The translations under genes and the position numbers were made by a program. The notes beneath the pieces were generated by a model. The model had not been told where the DNA came from. It saw only the letters and a list, made by a program, of their open reading frames with translations, and did not search any database. Positions 10,601-17,980 of a DNA stretch of 64,000 nucleotides are shown here, one piece after another (position 1 is the stretch's first letter; every line of letters begins with the position of its first letter). This DNA is from Bacteroidales bacterium. Its GTDB lineage: Bacteria > Bacteroidota > Bacteroidia > Bacteroidales > F082. The DNA is taken from NCBI GenBank assembly GCA_017645275.1, contig JAGCPH010000020.1, positions 106,986 through 170,985 of the forward strand, written 5' to 3'.

Positions 10601-12762
10601 TAGATGCGGTAACCTATTGTCCGGCAGGATATAGCGAAGACAGCAATGGCAACGTGACAATATCCTCGCCTGAAGGCTTGGCTTGGCTCGCCAAAATGGG
10701 TTTTGATTACCGACAAGATACAGTTTTCATAATTAGCGACCTTGATATGGGCGCCTACAAATGGACTCCGATATGCCGTTATAATTTCCAAGCCACAATC
10801 GAAGGCAATAATCATACAATATCAAATCTCTATTGTAAAGAAGATATAAGGGACGACAATTCTAGATACATTGGGCTTATCGGTCAGGCAAGAAACGCAT
10901 CACTTAAAAATATTATTATCGAAAACGGCTCATTTGAGGGCAATGCTTATGTGGGTAGCTTGTTTGGCGTGGCTTTTGAATCAACTGTTGTTAATTGTCA
11001 TGCGGTAAATGTTGTGGCCAAAGGAACATGGACTGTAGGAGGATTAGGTGGAATTGTCAGTTCCGATGGTGGTGCTTGTATAACATATAATTGTTCGGCT
11101 ACGGGAGAGATTTATGGCGACCAGGCTGCTGGAGGATTGCTGGGTGGTCATTCTTATGCTGGAATAATGACCAACTGTTATTCAAATTGTGATGTCAGAC
11201 CTTTTGGTTATGGTAATATCTATGAAGGTAGAGGCGGATTGTGCGGCTCGGCTTGCGGAAACATATACAATTGCTATAGTACAGGAACTGTTTTGGGGCA
11301 CGAACTAGACTACGTGAATTCCGTTGGCTCTTTTATGGGATATTTTAATTATGGCGAGCTGAAAAATATTTATGCCACACAATTGGAAGATTATTCTTTT
11401 ATTGGAAAAGCGGAATACGATTATATCATATCTGATACCGCATCATTATCAAATGCTGGCATTATGAATAATGAAATAACCATCGCTGAGACCTCCTACA
11501 CCGACTTGTTGGACGCCCTCAATGCCTGGGTTGACGCCAACAACACCAACGACGAGTACCTGCACTGGGTGGCCGACACCAACAACGAGAACGACGGCTT
11601 CCCGATGCTGGAAAGGCTGCCCGCTACGACAGCACAGATATCAAGCCTCACCACTGGCTGGAACTGGTGGAGCACCTATATCGAACAGGAAGGAGCAAGT
11701 GGCCTTACGGAATTGGAGAGCTCACTTGGCAACGACGGTCTGTATATCAAGACGCAGACCATGTCGGTGCAGAACTACTATCCGTCATTGAACTATAATT
11801 ACTGGTATGGTTCCCTGTCAAGTATACAAAACACGAGCGGATATATGATAAAAATGTCTGCCGACAAAACCATAGCACTTATGGGCACACCGGCCGATCC
11901 CGCAGACCATCCGATAACATTGCAGCCTAATTGGAACTGGATAGGATATCCAGTAGGCACTGCACAGACGGTAGGGGCAGCCATGTCGGGCTTTACACCT
12001 TCGGCAAACGATGTCATAAAGAGACAGAACGCTTCGTCGACATATTATGCCGGTTACGGCTGGTTCCCGGAATTCACTATGACACCGGGTGTGGGATATT
12101 ATTACAAGTCGACGGCCAATGAAGCTAAGACACTGACATTCACCGAAAGCAGAGGCATAACACCAGAAACCGACCAGTACGAGAGGTATTGGGCCAACGA
12201 TGTCCATGCCTATGCCGACAATATGACGGTGATAGCGACGGTGGCTGTAAACGGTGAGGAAATATATGAGGGGAACATCGAATTGGGGGCTTTCGTAAAT
12301 GGCGAGAACCGAGGCAGCGTGAAACTGGAATACTTCGAGCCACTCGACAGATACTTTGCTGTACTTACAGTCAATGCAGATGAAGGAGAGCAAATCACAT
12401 TCGGTATCGTAAACAGAAACACCAATGAGGAAAACTTTAACTGCAGTCAGAGCATCACATTCACGAGAAATGCTGTCGTGGGTATTCTTGATAATCCGAT
12501 AACTCTTGATTTTACTGGAAATGGTTTTACTTCCACAATAACTATGTATCCCAACCCAGTAAAAAAGAACGAGACAATAACATTGGATGTTCAACGCAAC
12601 ACGATAATCACAGAGATTGTTGTCACCGATATGTTGGGCAAAGTGATTGCAAGAGAGTGTGGCGACATACGCAATCTCAGCGGAATCTCGGAAGCGGGAG
12701 TATATAATATTCAAATACTAACAGATTCGGGAAATATAAACAAATTAATAATAGTACAATAA
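7666..12762 (+). CDS. C10 family (streptopain-like) cysteine peptidase, multidomain, T9SS
   Basis: Secreted cysteine peptidase of 1698 residues, related to streptopain and interpain. The signal peptide is followed by a Spi/propeptide inhibitor region (about 20-130: GFVIVSADD, PILGYSDNG). The catalytic Cys185 lies in VTGCVATAMAQI and His340 in AHAFVLDGY, and GWGGDGDGW follows. Downstream are a first GLUG-type beta repeat block (about 560-830), a fibronectin III-like domain (about 885-970), a second GLUG block (about 990-1300), the GWNWWSTYIEQ module and GAFVNGENRG domain shared with the previous gene, and a T9SS sorting domain (about 1620-1698, starting near YPNPV). It starts 8 bp after the preceding stop. 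Composition changes abruptly near 11485 from AT-rich to GC-rich. Both catalytic residues are present, so it is probably active. Confidence 0.92.
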   Translation: MRKAYVILMALLLSISVTTLANPVDVNIAQSVGAKFLTANTKVQLRGNDLQLAKTYSINRGDAAFYIFNAPNGFVIVSADDCAYPILGYSDNGRQFDINNIPIQLQDVLQEYQDQIQYAVENNLVADEKTAEQWRMVKATGKLSNNRDNTQVGPLLTTTWDQGQYYNAMCPEDENGPDGHCVTGCVATAMAQIIKYWGYPEQGRGSHSYNVSGADPGSFNGNVNTTGYGTLYVDFENATYDYNNMPNVLNDESTQEEIDAVAQLMYHCGVAVNMMYSAGESGAQEEDVRCALISYFGYIQSLGYAQRQMYSDGEWADTLRANINRGEPVLYCGRSIFAAHAFVLDGYNQDDFYHFNFGWGGDGDGWFQTSAIYPSFSFNEWQSAIMGIRPNGDSHNIICQKQMGFQNIDNFMVSEPVHLYTMRAGSEYKAVNEMRGVGIDLNLVPENSSGQLVLDVLDFGMEQSVVIYDGVNKDSLVRVIETRHLDDYTTVTYHTWLYDGLPSDTVFQNMAGTDFSPIVSTRHGFTVVVYSYGGMPESFHLQVRNSTDINPNTPCIDNIYWTDIVTSEPDGYLLDGDTIRISSAEGLAWLSHCIDYIQYSQLVISIENDIDLGGYLWMPISLWGGNVNGNGHVIQNMVVSASSNGGLFSLLGYSDISDLGMINAKVNSVNAAGTIAGYVSNCKIENCYSIQHIVNSGNSQGGGLIGSANYGTQINNCYAYGNVCAQFGCGGLVGYLSNSEVNNCVTQLGEIFNWFSLYGWTGLITEEVHGGTFSNCFSDISIAKRSWTSQGPEYDYMAKRAYFLGNVYNVDAIENLAAFNIFNDPTGTLIADTAVNYTFDDHMDVITALNNKVAEYNSPNLRTWVRDEVTHMPVFSDFYEVTCPNVSNITAENIPYNGSFAVALSWQENGDAEEWQVKYNIKNAPEEDAVIITTNTTQNTLEGLSLGNEYSFYVRPICGEETIGWGRPLNFVVDKMLWIDAVTYCPAGYSEDSNGNVTISSPEGLAWLAKMGFDYRQDTVFIISDLDMGAYKWTPICRYNFQATIEGNNHTISNLYCKEDIRDDNSRYIGLIGQARNASLKNIIIENGSFEGNAYVGSLFGVAFESTVVNCHAVNVVAKGTWTVGGLGGIVSSDGGACITYNCSATGEIYGDQAAGGLLGGHSYAGIMTNCYSNCDVRPFGYGNIYEGRGGLCGSACGNIYNCYSTGTVLGHELDYVNSVGSFMGYFNYGELKNIYATQLEDYSFIGKAEYDYIISDTASLSNAGIMNNEITIAETSYTDLLDALNAWVDANNTNDEYLHWVADTNNENDGFPMLERLPATTAQISSLTTGWNWWSTYIEQEGASGLTELESSLGNDGLYIKTQTMSVQNYYPSLNYNYWYGSLSSIQNTSGYMIKMSADKTIALMGTPADPADHPITLQPNWNWIGYPVGTAQTVGAAMSGFTPSANDVIKRQNASSTYYAGYGWFPEFTMTPGVGYYYKSTANEAKTLTFTESRGITPETDQYERYWANDVHAYADNMTVIATVAVNGEEIYEGNIELGAFVNGENRGSVKLEYFEPLDRYFAVLTVNADEGEQITFGIVNRNTNEENFNCSQSITFTRNAVVGILDNPITLDFTGNGFTSTITMYPNPVKKNETITLDVQRNTIITEIVVTDMLGKVIARECGDIRNLSGISEAGVYNIQILTDSGNINKLIIVQ
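11929..12134 (+). repeat. Near-identical 206-bp coding repeat, copy 2
   Basis: Partner of 6821-7026 at a constant offset of 5108 bp. It encodes the NWNWIGYPVGT to EAKTLTF part of the shared module. Confidence 0.8.
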
Positions 12763-12769
12763 ATTATTT

Positions 12770-14638
12770 ATGAAAAAATCATTAATTTTATCATTTTGCT
12801 TGGCGTTGTTCGGTATAACAAGCGCCCAGCATTGGACTCCGATTACTGGTACAGAGTACAATATGACAGTAAACGGGCAAATCTACATTGACGATGTTTT
12901 GCAAACATCGACGACACTGGAAATAGCGGCGTTTTGTGGCGATGAATGCCGCTCAATTGGCCTGTGTCAGCAATTCTTTCTTCCTACGCAAGAGTTTATT
13001 ATTGGCAATCTCACAATTGTCAGTAATGTAATTAGCGGTGAGACTATAACATTTAGGATTTATGATCATAGCACTGACCAAGAACTTGAGCTGAATTGCA
13101 CCAATAATATCACATTTCAACATAATGGTGAAATGGGTAGCATGGGTAATTGGTTCCATTTTGCATTTACCACACCTGTAACTCCGCCAACCACCAACAC
13201 CGGCTCCGGGGACTGGAATGACCCTACAATTTGGGGTGGCACAGAGCCCACGGCAACAGCCAATGTGCAGATTAGCACTGGTGATGTCACAATTGGCGAC
13301 AACGGAGCAGTGGAAGTGACAGTGGCAAGCCTTAATATAGCTTCAGAAGCAACCCTCACAATCGAATCGGGATCAACCCTTATTGTTACAGGTGATATGG
13401 TCAGCGGTAGTGAAGAAAGTCTTGTCATCAAAGACGGTGCACAAGTCATCAACGAGTCGGCCAATGTAAAGGCTACAGCTGAAAAAGATATTACCGCATA
13501 CACAGCCAAAGACACCGACGGATGGTATCTGATCTCGTCATCAGTCAATGAAATGGCTATCGCAGGCAGCGATTTCATTACAGAAACATACGATTTGTAC
13601 CGTTACAATGAGGCTTTGCCTGGCTGGGAGAACTATCGCAACCATTACAATACCGATTTCATGATTTTTGAAAACGGAAGAGGCTATCTTTATGCCAACA
13701 GCAATACGTTTTCACCAGACTTTAAAGGCATGTTGAACTATGACGACGTGACAATTAATGTAACTTACACCGATAGCAAAGACGGTCTGAAAGGTGTCAA
13801 CATAATCGGAAACCCATTCCCACATGTGATTTATAAAGGTAACGGCGGCGCTATCGACAATGCAAATCTTGCGTCGGGCTATTATTCGTTGTCATTTAAA
13901 GGAGCGTGGCAAGCTTGCACTTATGACGACCCAATTCAGCCAGGACAGGGAATTCTTGTGAGAACATCAACGAGCACCAATCTTGTCATAGAAAAGACAA
14001 ATGCTGTGGCAACAGCCGAATCAAGCACATCAAAAGACATTGTAGGCCGTATGAAACTCATGGTTGTTGGCAGCAACAGCGATGATCGCGCTTTCGCTTA
14101 TTTCAGCGAAGGCATAGGTCTAGAGAAAGTGGGAAATATCTCTGAATCGTTGCCAACATTGAGCATTCGAAACAACGGTACAGACTATGCTATTGCACAT
14201 GTTGGCGAGCAATGCGAGGAGATGGATGTTATTTTCAATAACTCAAGAAATGATGATTTTACCATCGAAATTGAGCTGAAAGACATTGATTTTGAATATC
14301 TACACCTTATTGATAACGCCACTGGCAATGATATCGACCTGCTGATTGAACCGAGTTACACATTCCATGCCACAGGTAATGAGATTGATAACCGTTTTAA
14401 AATCATTTTTAGGGAGATAGCAGGCATCGATGAAAACTACGAAAACACGCAGTTCGCTTACATTGCTGGTGACAACCTTATCGTCAGAGGAGAAGGGCCG
14501 CTTCAAATCTTCGACATAGCAGGGCGAATGATTGATACCCATGAATTATCAGGCGTGGAAACTGTTCGTAAACCGTCTCAAACTGGCATGTACATTTTGA
14601 AATTAAATGGTCAAACCCAAAAAATTGTTGTAAGATGA
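12770..14638 (+). CDS. T9SS-exported protein of unknown function
   Basis: 622 residues with signal peptide (cleavage near SAQH). Residues about 20-125 form a domain (LEIAAFCGDECRSIG) resembling the GAFVNGECRG domain of the two preceding genes. A central region after about 150 has a parallel-beta character (repeating VEVTVASLNI, ATLTIESGSTLIVTG), as in many surface adhesins. The last 80 residues are a sorting domain (LQIFDIAGRMID, GMYILKLNGQ) lacking the usual YPNP start but otherwise typical. It begins 7 bp after the C10 gene and its stop overlaps the next start (ATGA), so it belongs to the same operon. A binding or structural surface protein is likely; no enzyme motif is visible. Confidence 0.85.
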   Translation: MKKSLILSFCLALFGITSAQHWTPITGTEYNMTVNGQIYIDDVLQTSTTLEIAAFCGDECRSIGLCQQFFLPTQEFIIGNLTIVSNVISGETITFRIYDHSTDQELELNCTNNITFQHNGEMGSMGNWFHFAFTTPVTPPTTNTGSGDWNDPTIWGGTEPTATANVQISTGDVTIGDNGAVEVTVASLNIASEATLTIESGSTLIVTGDMVSGSEESLVIKDGAQVINESANVKATAEKDITAYTAKDTDGWYLISSSVNEMAIAGSDFITETYDLYRYNEALPGWENYRNHYNTDFMIFENGRGYLYANSNTFSPDFKGMLNYDDVTINVTYTDSKDGLKGVNIIGNPFPHVIYKGNGGAIDNANLASGYYSLSFKGAWQACTYDDPIQPGQGILVRTSTSTNLVIEKTNAVATAESSTSKDIVGRMKLMVVGSNSDDRAFAYFSEGIGLEKVGNISESLPTLSIRNNGTDYAIAHVGEQCEEMDVIFNNSRNDDFTIEIELKDIDFEYLHLIDNATGNDIDLLIEPSYTFHATGNEIDNRFKIIFREIAGIDENYENTQFAYIAGDNLIVRGEGPLQIFDIAGRMIDTHELSGVETVRKPSQTGMYILKLNGQTQKIVVR

Positions 14639-14886
14639 AAAAGATATTATTGATAACTGCATTTTTGACATTCGGTTTGTGCTCATATGCACAAAGCAAT
14701 CGTAACGACAATTTTTTCAATACTTTTGAAGATGTTGGCAATGGTCTCGACAAACCGATAAATGAGAATCCAATAATGCCTGGTGGTCATGGAAATGGTG
14801 GAGACATTAACTTGCCACTTGGCACTGGTCTGTTAATCCTCACTGCTCTCGGTGGCGGATATGCAATAACCCGCAGGAAGCAATAA
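14635..14886 (+). CDS. Short secreted protein with C-terminal Gly-rich membrane segment and basic tail
   Basis: 83 residues: signal peptide (cleavage near SYAQS), a polar Asn/Gly-rich middle, then PLGTGLLILTALGGGYAI followed by TRRKQ. This tripartite end (short Pro/Gly motif, hydrophobic helix, basic residues) resembles C-terminal sorting signals of the kind recognised by exosortases or rhombosortases. Small Bacteroidota proteins with similar tails exist, but I cannot name the family with certainty. The gene is translationally coupled to the T9SS gene before it and is the last of the operon. It may be a small anchored partner of the exported complex. Confidence 0.75.
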   Translation: MKKILLITAFLTFGLCSYAQSNRNDNFFNTFEDVGNGLDKPINENPIMPGGHGNGGDINLPLGTGLLILTALGGGYAITRRKQ

Positions 14887-14913
14887 AATAAGTATTATTC
14901 ATGAAAATTCAGC

Positions 14914-14953
14914 ACCACCTCCCAGTAAATGATTTCAAACCCCGGGAGGTGGT
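14914..14953 (+). terminator. Hairpin ending the five-gene operon
   Basis: ACCACCTCCC (14914-14923) and its exact complement GGGAGGTGGT (14944-14953) form a 10-bp stem with a 20-nt loop, starting 27 bp after the last stop codon. A weak T-rich stretch (ACTTTATTTG) follows. Confidence 0.65.
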
Positions 14954-15067
14954 ACTTTATTTGAAAATATCGTTTCTTCATTTGATTTGTTAAATTTTTT
15001 TAACAATAAGTATCAAAATTCTGAAATTTATGTTAAAAAATGTTAAAAATGACTTTTTTAATCAAAA

Positions 15068-15104
15068 TTTGAACCACCCGTAATAAATTTAGTTGTAATT
15101 TTGC
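15068..15104 (+). promoter_or_regulatory. Promoter of the DUF5618 gene
   Basis: A TAATTTTGC -7 box at 15096-15104 has a TTTG element at 15068-15071. It gives a leader of about 25 nt. The rest of the AT-rich gap 14954-15095 shows no recognisable feature. Confidence 0.6.
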
Positions 15105-15134
15105 AATGAATTTTGAATCTTAAATCTTCGCATT

Positions 15135-15533
15135 ATGAAAAGAAAAGACCCTATTGCCGAAGCGAGACGATATGTTGAAAATGCGCGTAAGACATTGAAC
15201 GAGAATGGTGAACTTGATGTTGAAACAAAATTATATCAAGACGAAAAGTATGTGCGTGCTGCAGGTAACTATCTGTGGCTAGGAGTGCTCATGGCTCTCG
15301 ACGCAGTTTTTAATGTGCGCACCGACCGTCGGAAAAGGGTAAATATAAATGACTATCTGGAAGCCGTTGGCAAACGTGACAAGAAATTGTTGTCTTATGT
15401 TAATGCCGGTTATGAGACCATGCATCTTTCAATGAATTATGACGGTAATCATGCCAAAGGCGTCAGTGACGACGGTTTCCGTATCGCAAACACGATAATA
15501 GACCGTTGTGAAATGATGTTGCCAACAAATTGA
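15135..15533 (+). CDS. DUF5618 family protein
   Basis: Cytoplasmic helical protein of 132 residues with no signal peptide. The start MKRKDPIAEARRYVENAR and the GNYLWLGVLMALDAV helix match the small Bacteroidota family DUF5618 as I remember it; its function is unknown. The pattern of amphipathic helices around a conserved Tyr/Trp pair suggests an HEPN-like fold, but I see no RxxxxH motif (RIANTIIDR is nearest), so RNase activity cannot be claimed. It is monocistronic and faces the convergent dgt gene, with only 7 bp between the two stops. Confidence 0.7.
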   Translation: MKRKDPIAEARRYVENARKTLNENGELDVETKLYQDEKYVRAAGNYLWLGVLMALDAVFNVRTDRRKRVNINDYLEAVGKRDKKLLSYVNAGYETMHLSMNYDGNHAKGVSDDGFRIANTIIDRCEMMLPTN

Positions 15534-15540
15534 GGGTAAA

Positions 15541-16863
15541 TCACTCAATCCCCCTCAAATCCTTGTACAGCTGCACGGCGTATAAATCAGTCATATTTGA
15601 GATGTAATCCAAGACGACTTGTATCTTCGAATACAGGTCGGTCTTCTCGGTCTTGAACTGGTCGGGGATGATCGACATCAAGCGCTTGTGATAGCCGCTG
15701 TCGGGATGCAAAACAGCGTCGATAAACTCGTTCATCAACGAGCCAATGATATTGTAACCGCGTACTTCAATCTTTACTACAGATGGATGCTTGTAAATGT
15801 TTGGTACTGAGAAACTTCTGCAACCTTCCAAAGCGTCGTTTTCGTGCTTTGGCAGATGTGCTATCAGGCTGCCTTTGAACGTGCCAGCCATGATGTCGTC
15901 GTAGTTCTCGACGAACACCTTCGAGACGCAATCCACCAGTTTGTTGATGACGGTGGCACGCAAAAACGCCATGCGCTCATTAGCATCAGTGACGGTGCGA
16001 AACACATGGTCACGTCGCTCGAAAAACCAAGCCTCGTCCTTGTTCGCTTCATCGAAAAACGCCATGAAATGCTTCTCGATGTCGACGGTCTGAATGATGC
16101 CGCGCTTGTGGGCGTCTTCCATGTCCAGAATCAGGTAGCAGATGTCGTCGGCGGCTTCCATCATATATGACAAAGGATGACGGGCATAAATCGGCTTCTC
16201 GCTGTCGAGACGAGGTATTCCGCAGCCCTCCATGACCTTCTCAAACTGCTCGATCTCGCTGTTGAAGACGTTGTATTTCTTGCGGTCGCCCTTGCCAAAC
16301 GAAGGGTAGGGGTATTTTATCAAAGTCGCCAACGAGGCGTAGGTGAGCGACAAGCCGCCCTCACGACGACCCGCAAATTGATGCGTGAGCTGACGGAAAG
16401 CGTTGGCATTACCTTCGAATGATATCAAGTCAGTCCATTGATTTTCAGGGATTTGGCTCTGCAACTTAAGACCTTCGCCGAACTTGAAATAGCTGCTCAT
16501 GGTCTCCTCGCCGGAATGTCCGAAAGGAGGGTTGCCGAGGTCGTGAGCCAGACAAGCTGTCGAAACGATGGTATCGATGTCGTAAATCACGTCATGGAAA
16601 CTGGTACCGTATTTGTCGATGAGGAACTTCGACACTTTGCGTGCTATCGAACGACCCACGCTTGCCACTTCGAGACTGTGTGTCAATCGGTTATGCACGA
16701 GCTTCGCGCCTGGCAAAGCAAACACCTGCGTCTTGTTCTGCAGACGATGAAAGATATTTGAGAAGATTATGCGGTCATAATCTCTCTGAAACTCGTTTCT
16801 GATGTCGGCCACACTCTGTGCGCGAGCCTCACGTTTCGGTGATAGTAACGTCTCCCAATTCAT
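15541..16863 (-). CDS. dgt: Deoxyguanosinetriphosphate triphosphohydrolase-like protein
   Basis: HD-superfamily dNTPase of 440 residues that would hydrolyse dGTP (or other dNTPs) to the nucleoside and triphosphate, controlling the dNTP pool. The HD metal site is visible: His in NRLTHSLEVASVGR, then CLAHDLGNPPFGHSGE. I place the start at the ATG at 16863 (MNWETLLSPKREARA); the reading frame continues upstream only to a TTG. The length fits the long Dgt type common in Bacteroidota. The 5' flank is a degenerate CTCTAAACT repeat instead of a clear promoter. Confidence 0.92.
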   Translation of the reverse strand: MNWETLLSPKREARAQSVADIRNEFQRDYDRIIFSNIFHRLQNKTQVFALPGAKLVHNRLTHSLEVASVGRSIARKVSKFLIDKYGTSFHDVIYDIDTIVSTACLAHDLGNPPFGHSGEETMSSYFKFGEGLKLQSQIPENQWTDLISFEGNANAFRQLTHQFAGRREGGLSLTYASLATLIKYPYPSFGKGDRKKYNVFNSEIEQFEKVMEGCGIPRLDSEKPIYARHPLSYMMEAADDICYLILDMEDAHKRGIIQTVDIEKHFMAFFDEANKDEAWFFERRDHVFRTVTDANERMAFLRATVINKLVDCVSKVFVENYDDIMAGTFKGSLIAHLPKHENDALEGCRSFSVPNIYKHPSVVKIEVRGYNIIGSLMNEFIDAVLHPDSGYHKRLMSIIPDQFKTEKTDLYSKIQVVLDYISNMTDLYAVQLYKDLRGIE

Positions 16864-16869
16864 ACTCAA

Positions 16870-16945
16870 CAATACACTTTAAACTATAAACTTTAAAACT
16901 TTACAACTACTCTAAACTCTAAACTCTACACTCTAAACTCTCAAC
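16870..16945. repeat. Degenerate tandem CTCTAAACT-type repeat between dgt and tsaD
   Basis: The short gap is filled with variants of CTCTAAACT and CTTTAAACT, several in tandem. It shows no open reading frame. It may reflect slippage, or a sequence involved in ending tsaD transcription. Confidence 0.6.
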
Positions 16946-16946
16946 C

Positions 16947-17969
16947 TCATCGCGTAGCGGTTCTAGCATAAGGCGTCATGTCCTGACTGCCAAATTCTCC
17001 TCTTTGATATTTCAGATATCCAGCCACTCCAATCATTGCGGCGTTGTCGGTGCTGAACTTGAACTTCGGGATGAACACCTCCCAGTGATATTTCTTTCCG
17101 GCAGCTCTCAAAGCGTCCTGAAGCCCAGTGTTTGCTGACACTCCGCCTGCAATAGCCACCTGTCTTATTCCCGTGTCTTTCGCCGCCTTGATGAGCTTCT
17201 TCATGAGCGTGTCGATGATGTCTTTCTGTATCGAAGCGCACAGGTCGGCCTTGTTTTCCTCGATGAAATTCTCGTTTTCCTTAAGTTTGTCGCGCAAGAA
17301 ATACAAGAAACTCGTTTTCAGTCCGCTGAAACTGTAGTCATATCCGGGGATATGCGGCTTGCTGAACTGGAACGCGTCAGGGTTGCCTTCTTTTGCTAAC
17401 TTATTGATTATAGGGCCTCCCGGATAGCCAAGTCCCATGATTTTTGCCGTCTTGTCAAATGCCTCACCGGCAGCGTCGTCGATAGTCTTACCCAGAATCT
17501 CCATGTCGAAATAGTCGTTTACCTTCATGATCTGGGTGTGACCGCCCGACACCGTCAGACAGAGGAACGGAAACTGCGGAACTGGCGTAGGATTGTCGGG
17601 TTCCTGGGCAAAAAGCGCCAGCACATGGCCGTTGGTGTGATTAATTTCAATCATCGGGATGTCCATAGCGAGCGCGAAAGCCTTTGAAAATGAAGTACCT
17701 ACGAGCAACGAACCTAAAAGTCCCGGGCCACGTGTAAAAGATATTGCACTTATTTGATTTTTTTGTATATTTGCTTGCTTAATTGCGGCATCAACCACAG
17801 GTATGATATTCTGTTGGTGTGCACGCGATGCGAGCTCGGGGATGACGCCTCCGTACTGGCGGTGAACCTCTTGATTAGCAATGACATTCGACAAGACTGT
17901 CGTGCCTCTGAGGACTGCCGCCGACGTGTCGTCACACGATGATTCGATGGCTAAAATGTATTCGTTCAT
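16947..17969 (-). CDS. tsaD: tRNA N6-adenosine threonylcarbamoyltransferase TsaD
   Basis: Universal enzyme of the t6A modification at position 37 of ANN-decoding tRNAs; it transfers threonylcarbamoyl from TC-AMP. Motifs: start MNEYILAIESSCDDTS, metal-binding His pair in HTNGHVLA, nucleotide-binding SGGHTQI, GGPIINKLA, and AIAGGVSANTGL. The start is set at 17969, nine codons inside the longest frame. A TACTTTTGC -7 box on this strand (17985-17993) lies within the longer version, and the shorter start matches the family. It is divergent from the tamB-like gene with an 11-bp gap, so its promoter overlaps that gene's first codons. Confidence 0.96.
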   Translation of the reverse strand: MNEYILAIESSCDDTSAAVLRGTTVLSNVIANQEVHRQYGGVIPELASRAHQQNIIPVVDAAIKQANIQKNQISAISFTRGPGLLGSLLVGTSFSKAFALAMDIPMIEINHTNGHVLALFAQEPDNPTPVPQFPFLCLTVSGGHTQIMKVNDYFDMEILGKTIDDAAGEAFDKTAKIMGLGYPGGPIINKLAKEGNPDAFQFSKPHIPGYDYSFSGLKTSFLYFLRDKLKENENFIEENKADLCASIQKDIIDTLMKKLIKAAKDTGIRQVAIAGGVSANTGLQDALRAAGKKYHWEVFIPKFKFSTDNAAMIGVAGYLKYQRGEFGSQDMTPYARTATR

Positions 17970-17980
17970 AGCATAAAATA

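Noticed and set aside
11818-12714. Long antisense frame opposite the C10 peptidase gene
   Set aside because: It mirrors the codon bias of the real gene, has a low-complexity Tyr/Ser composition and matches no family.
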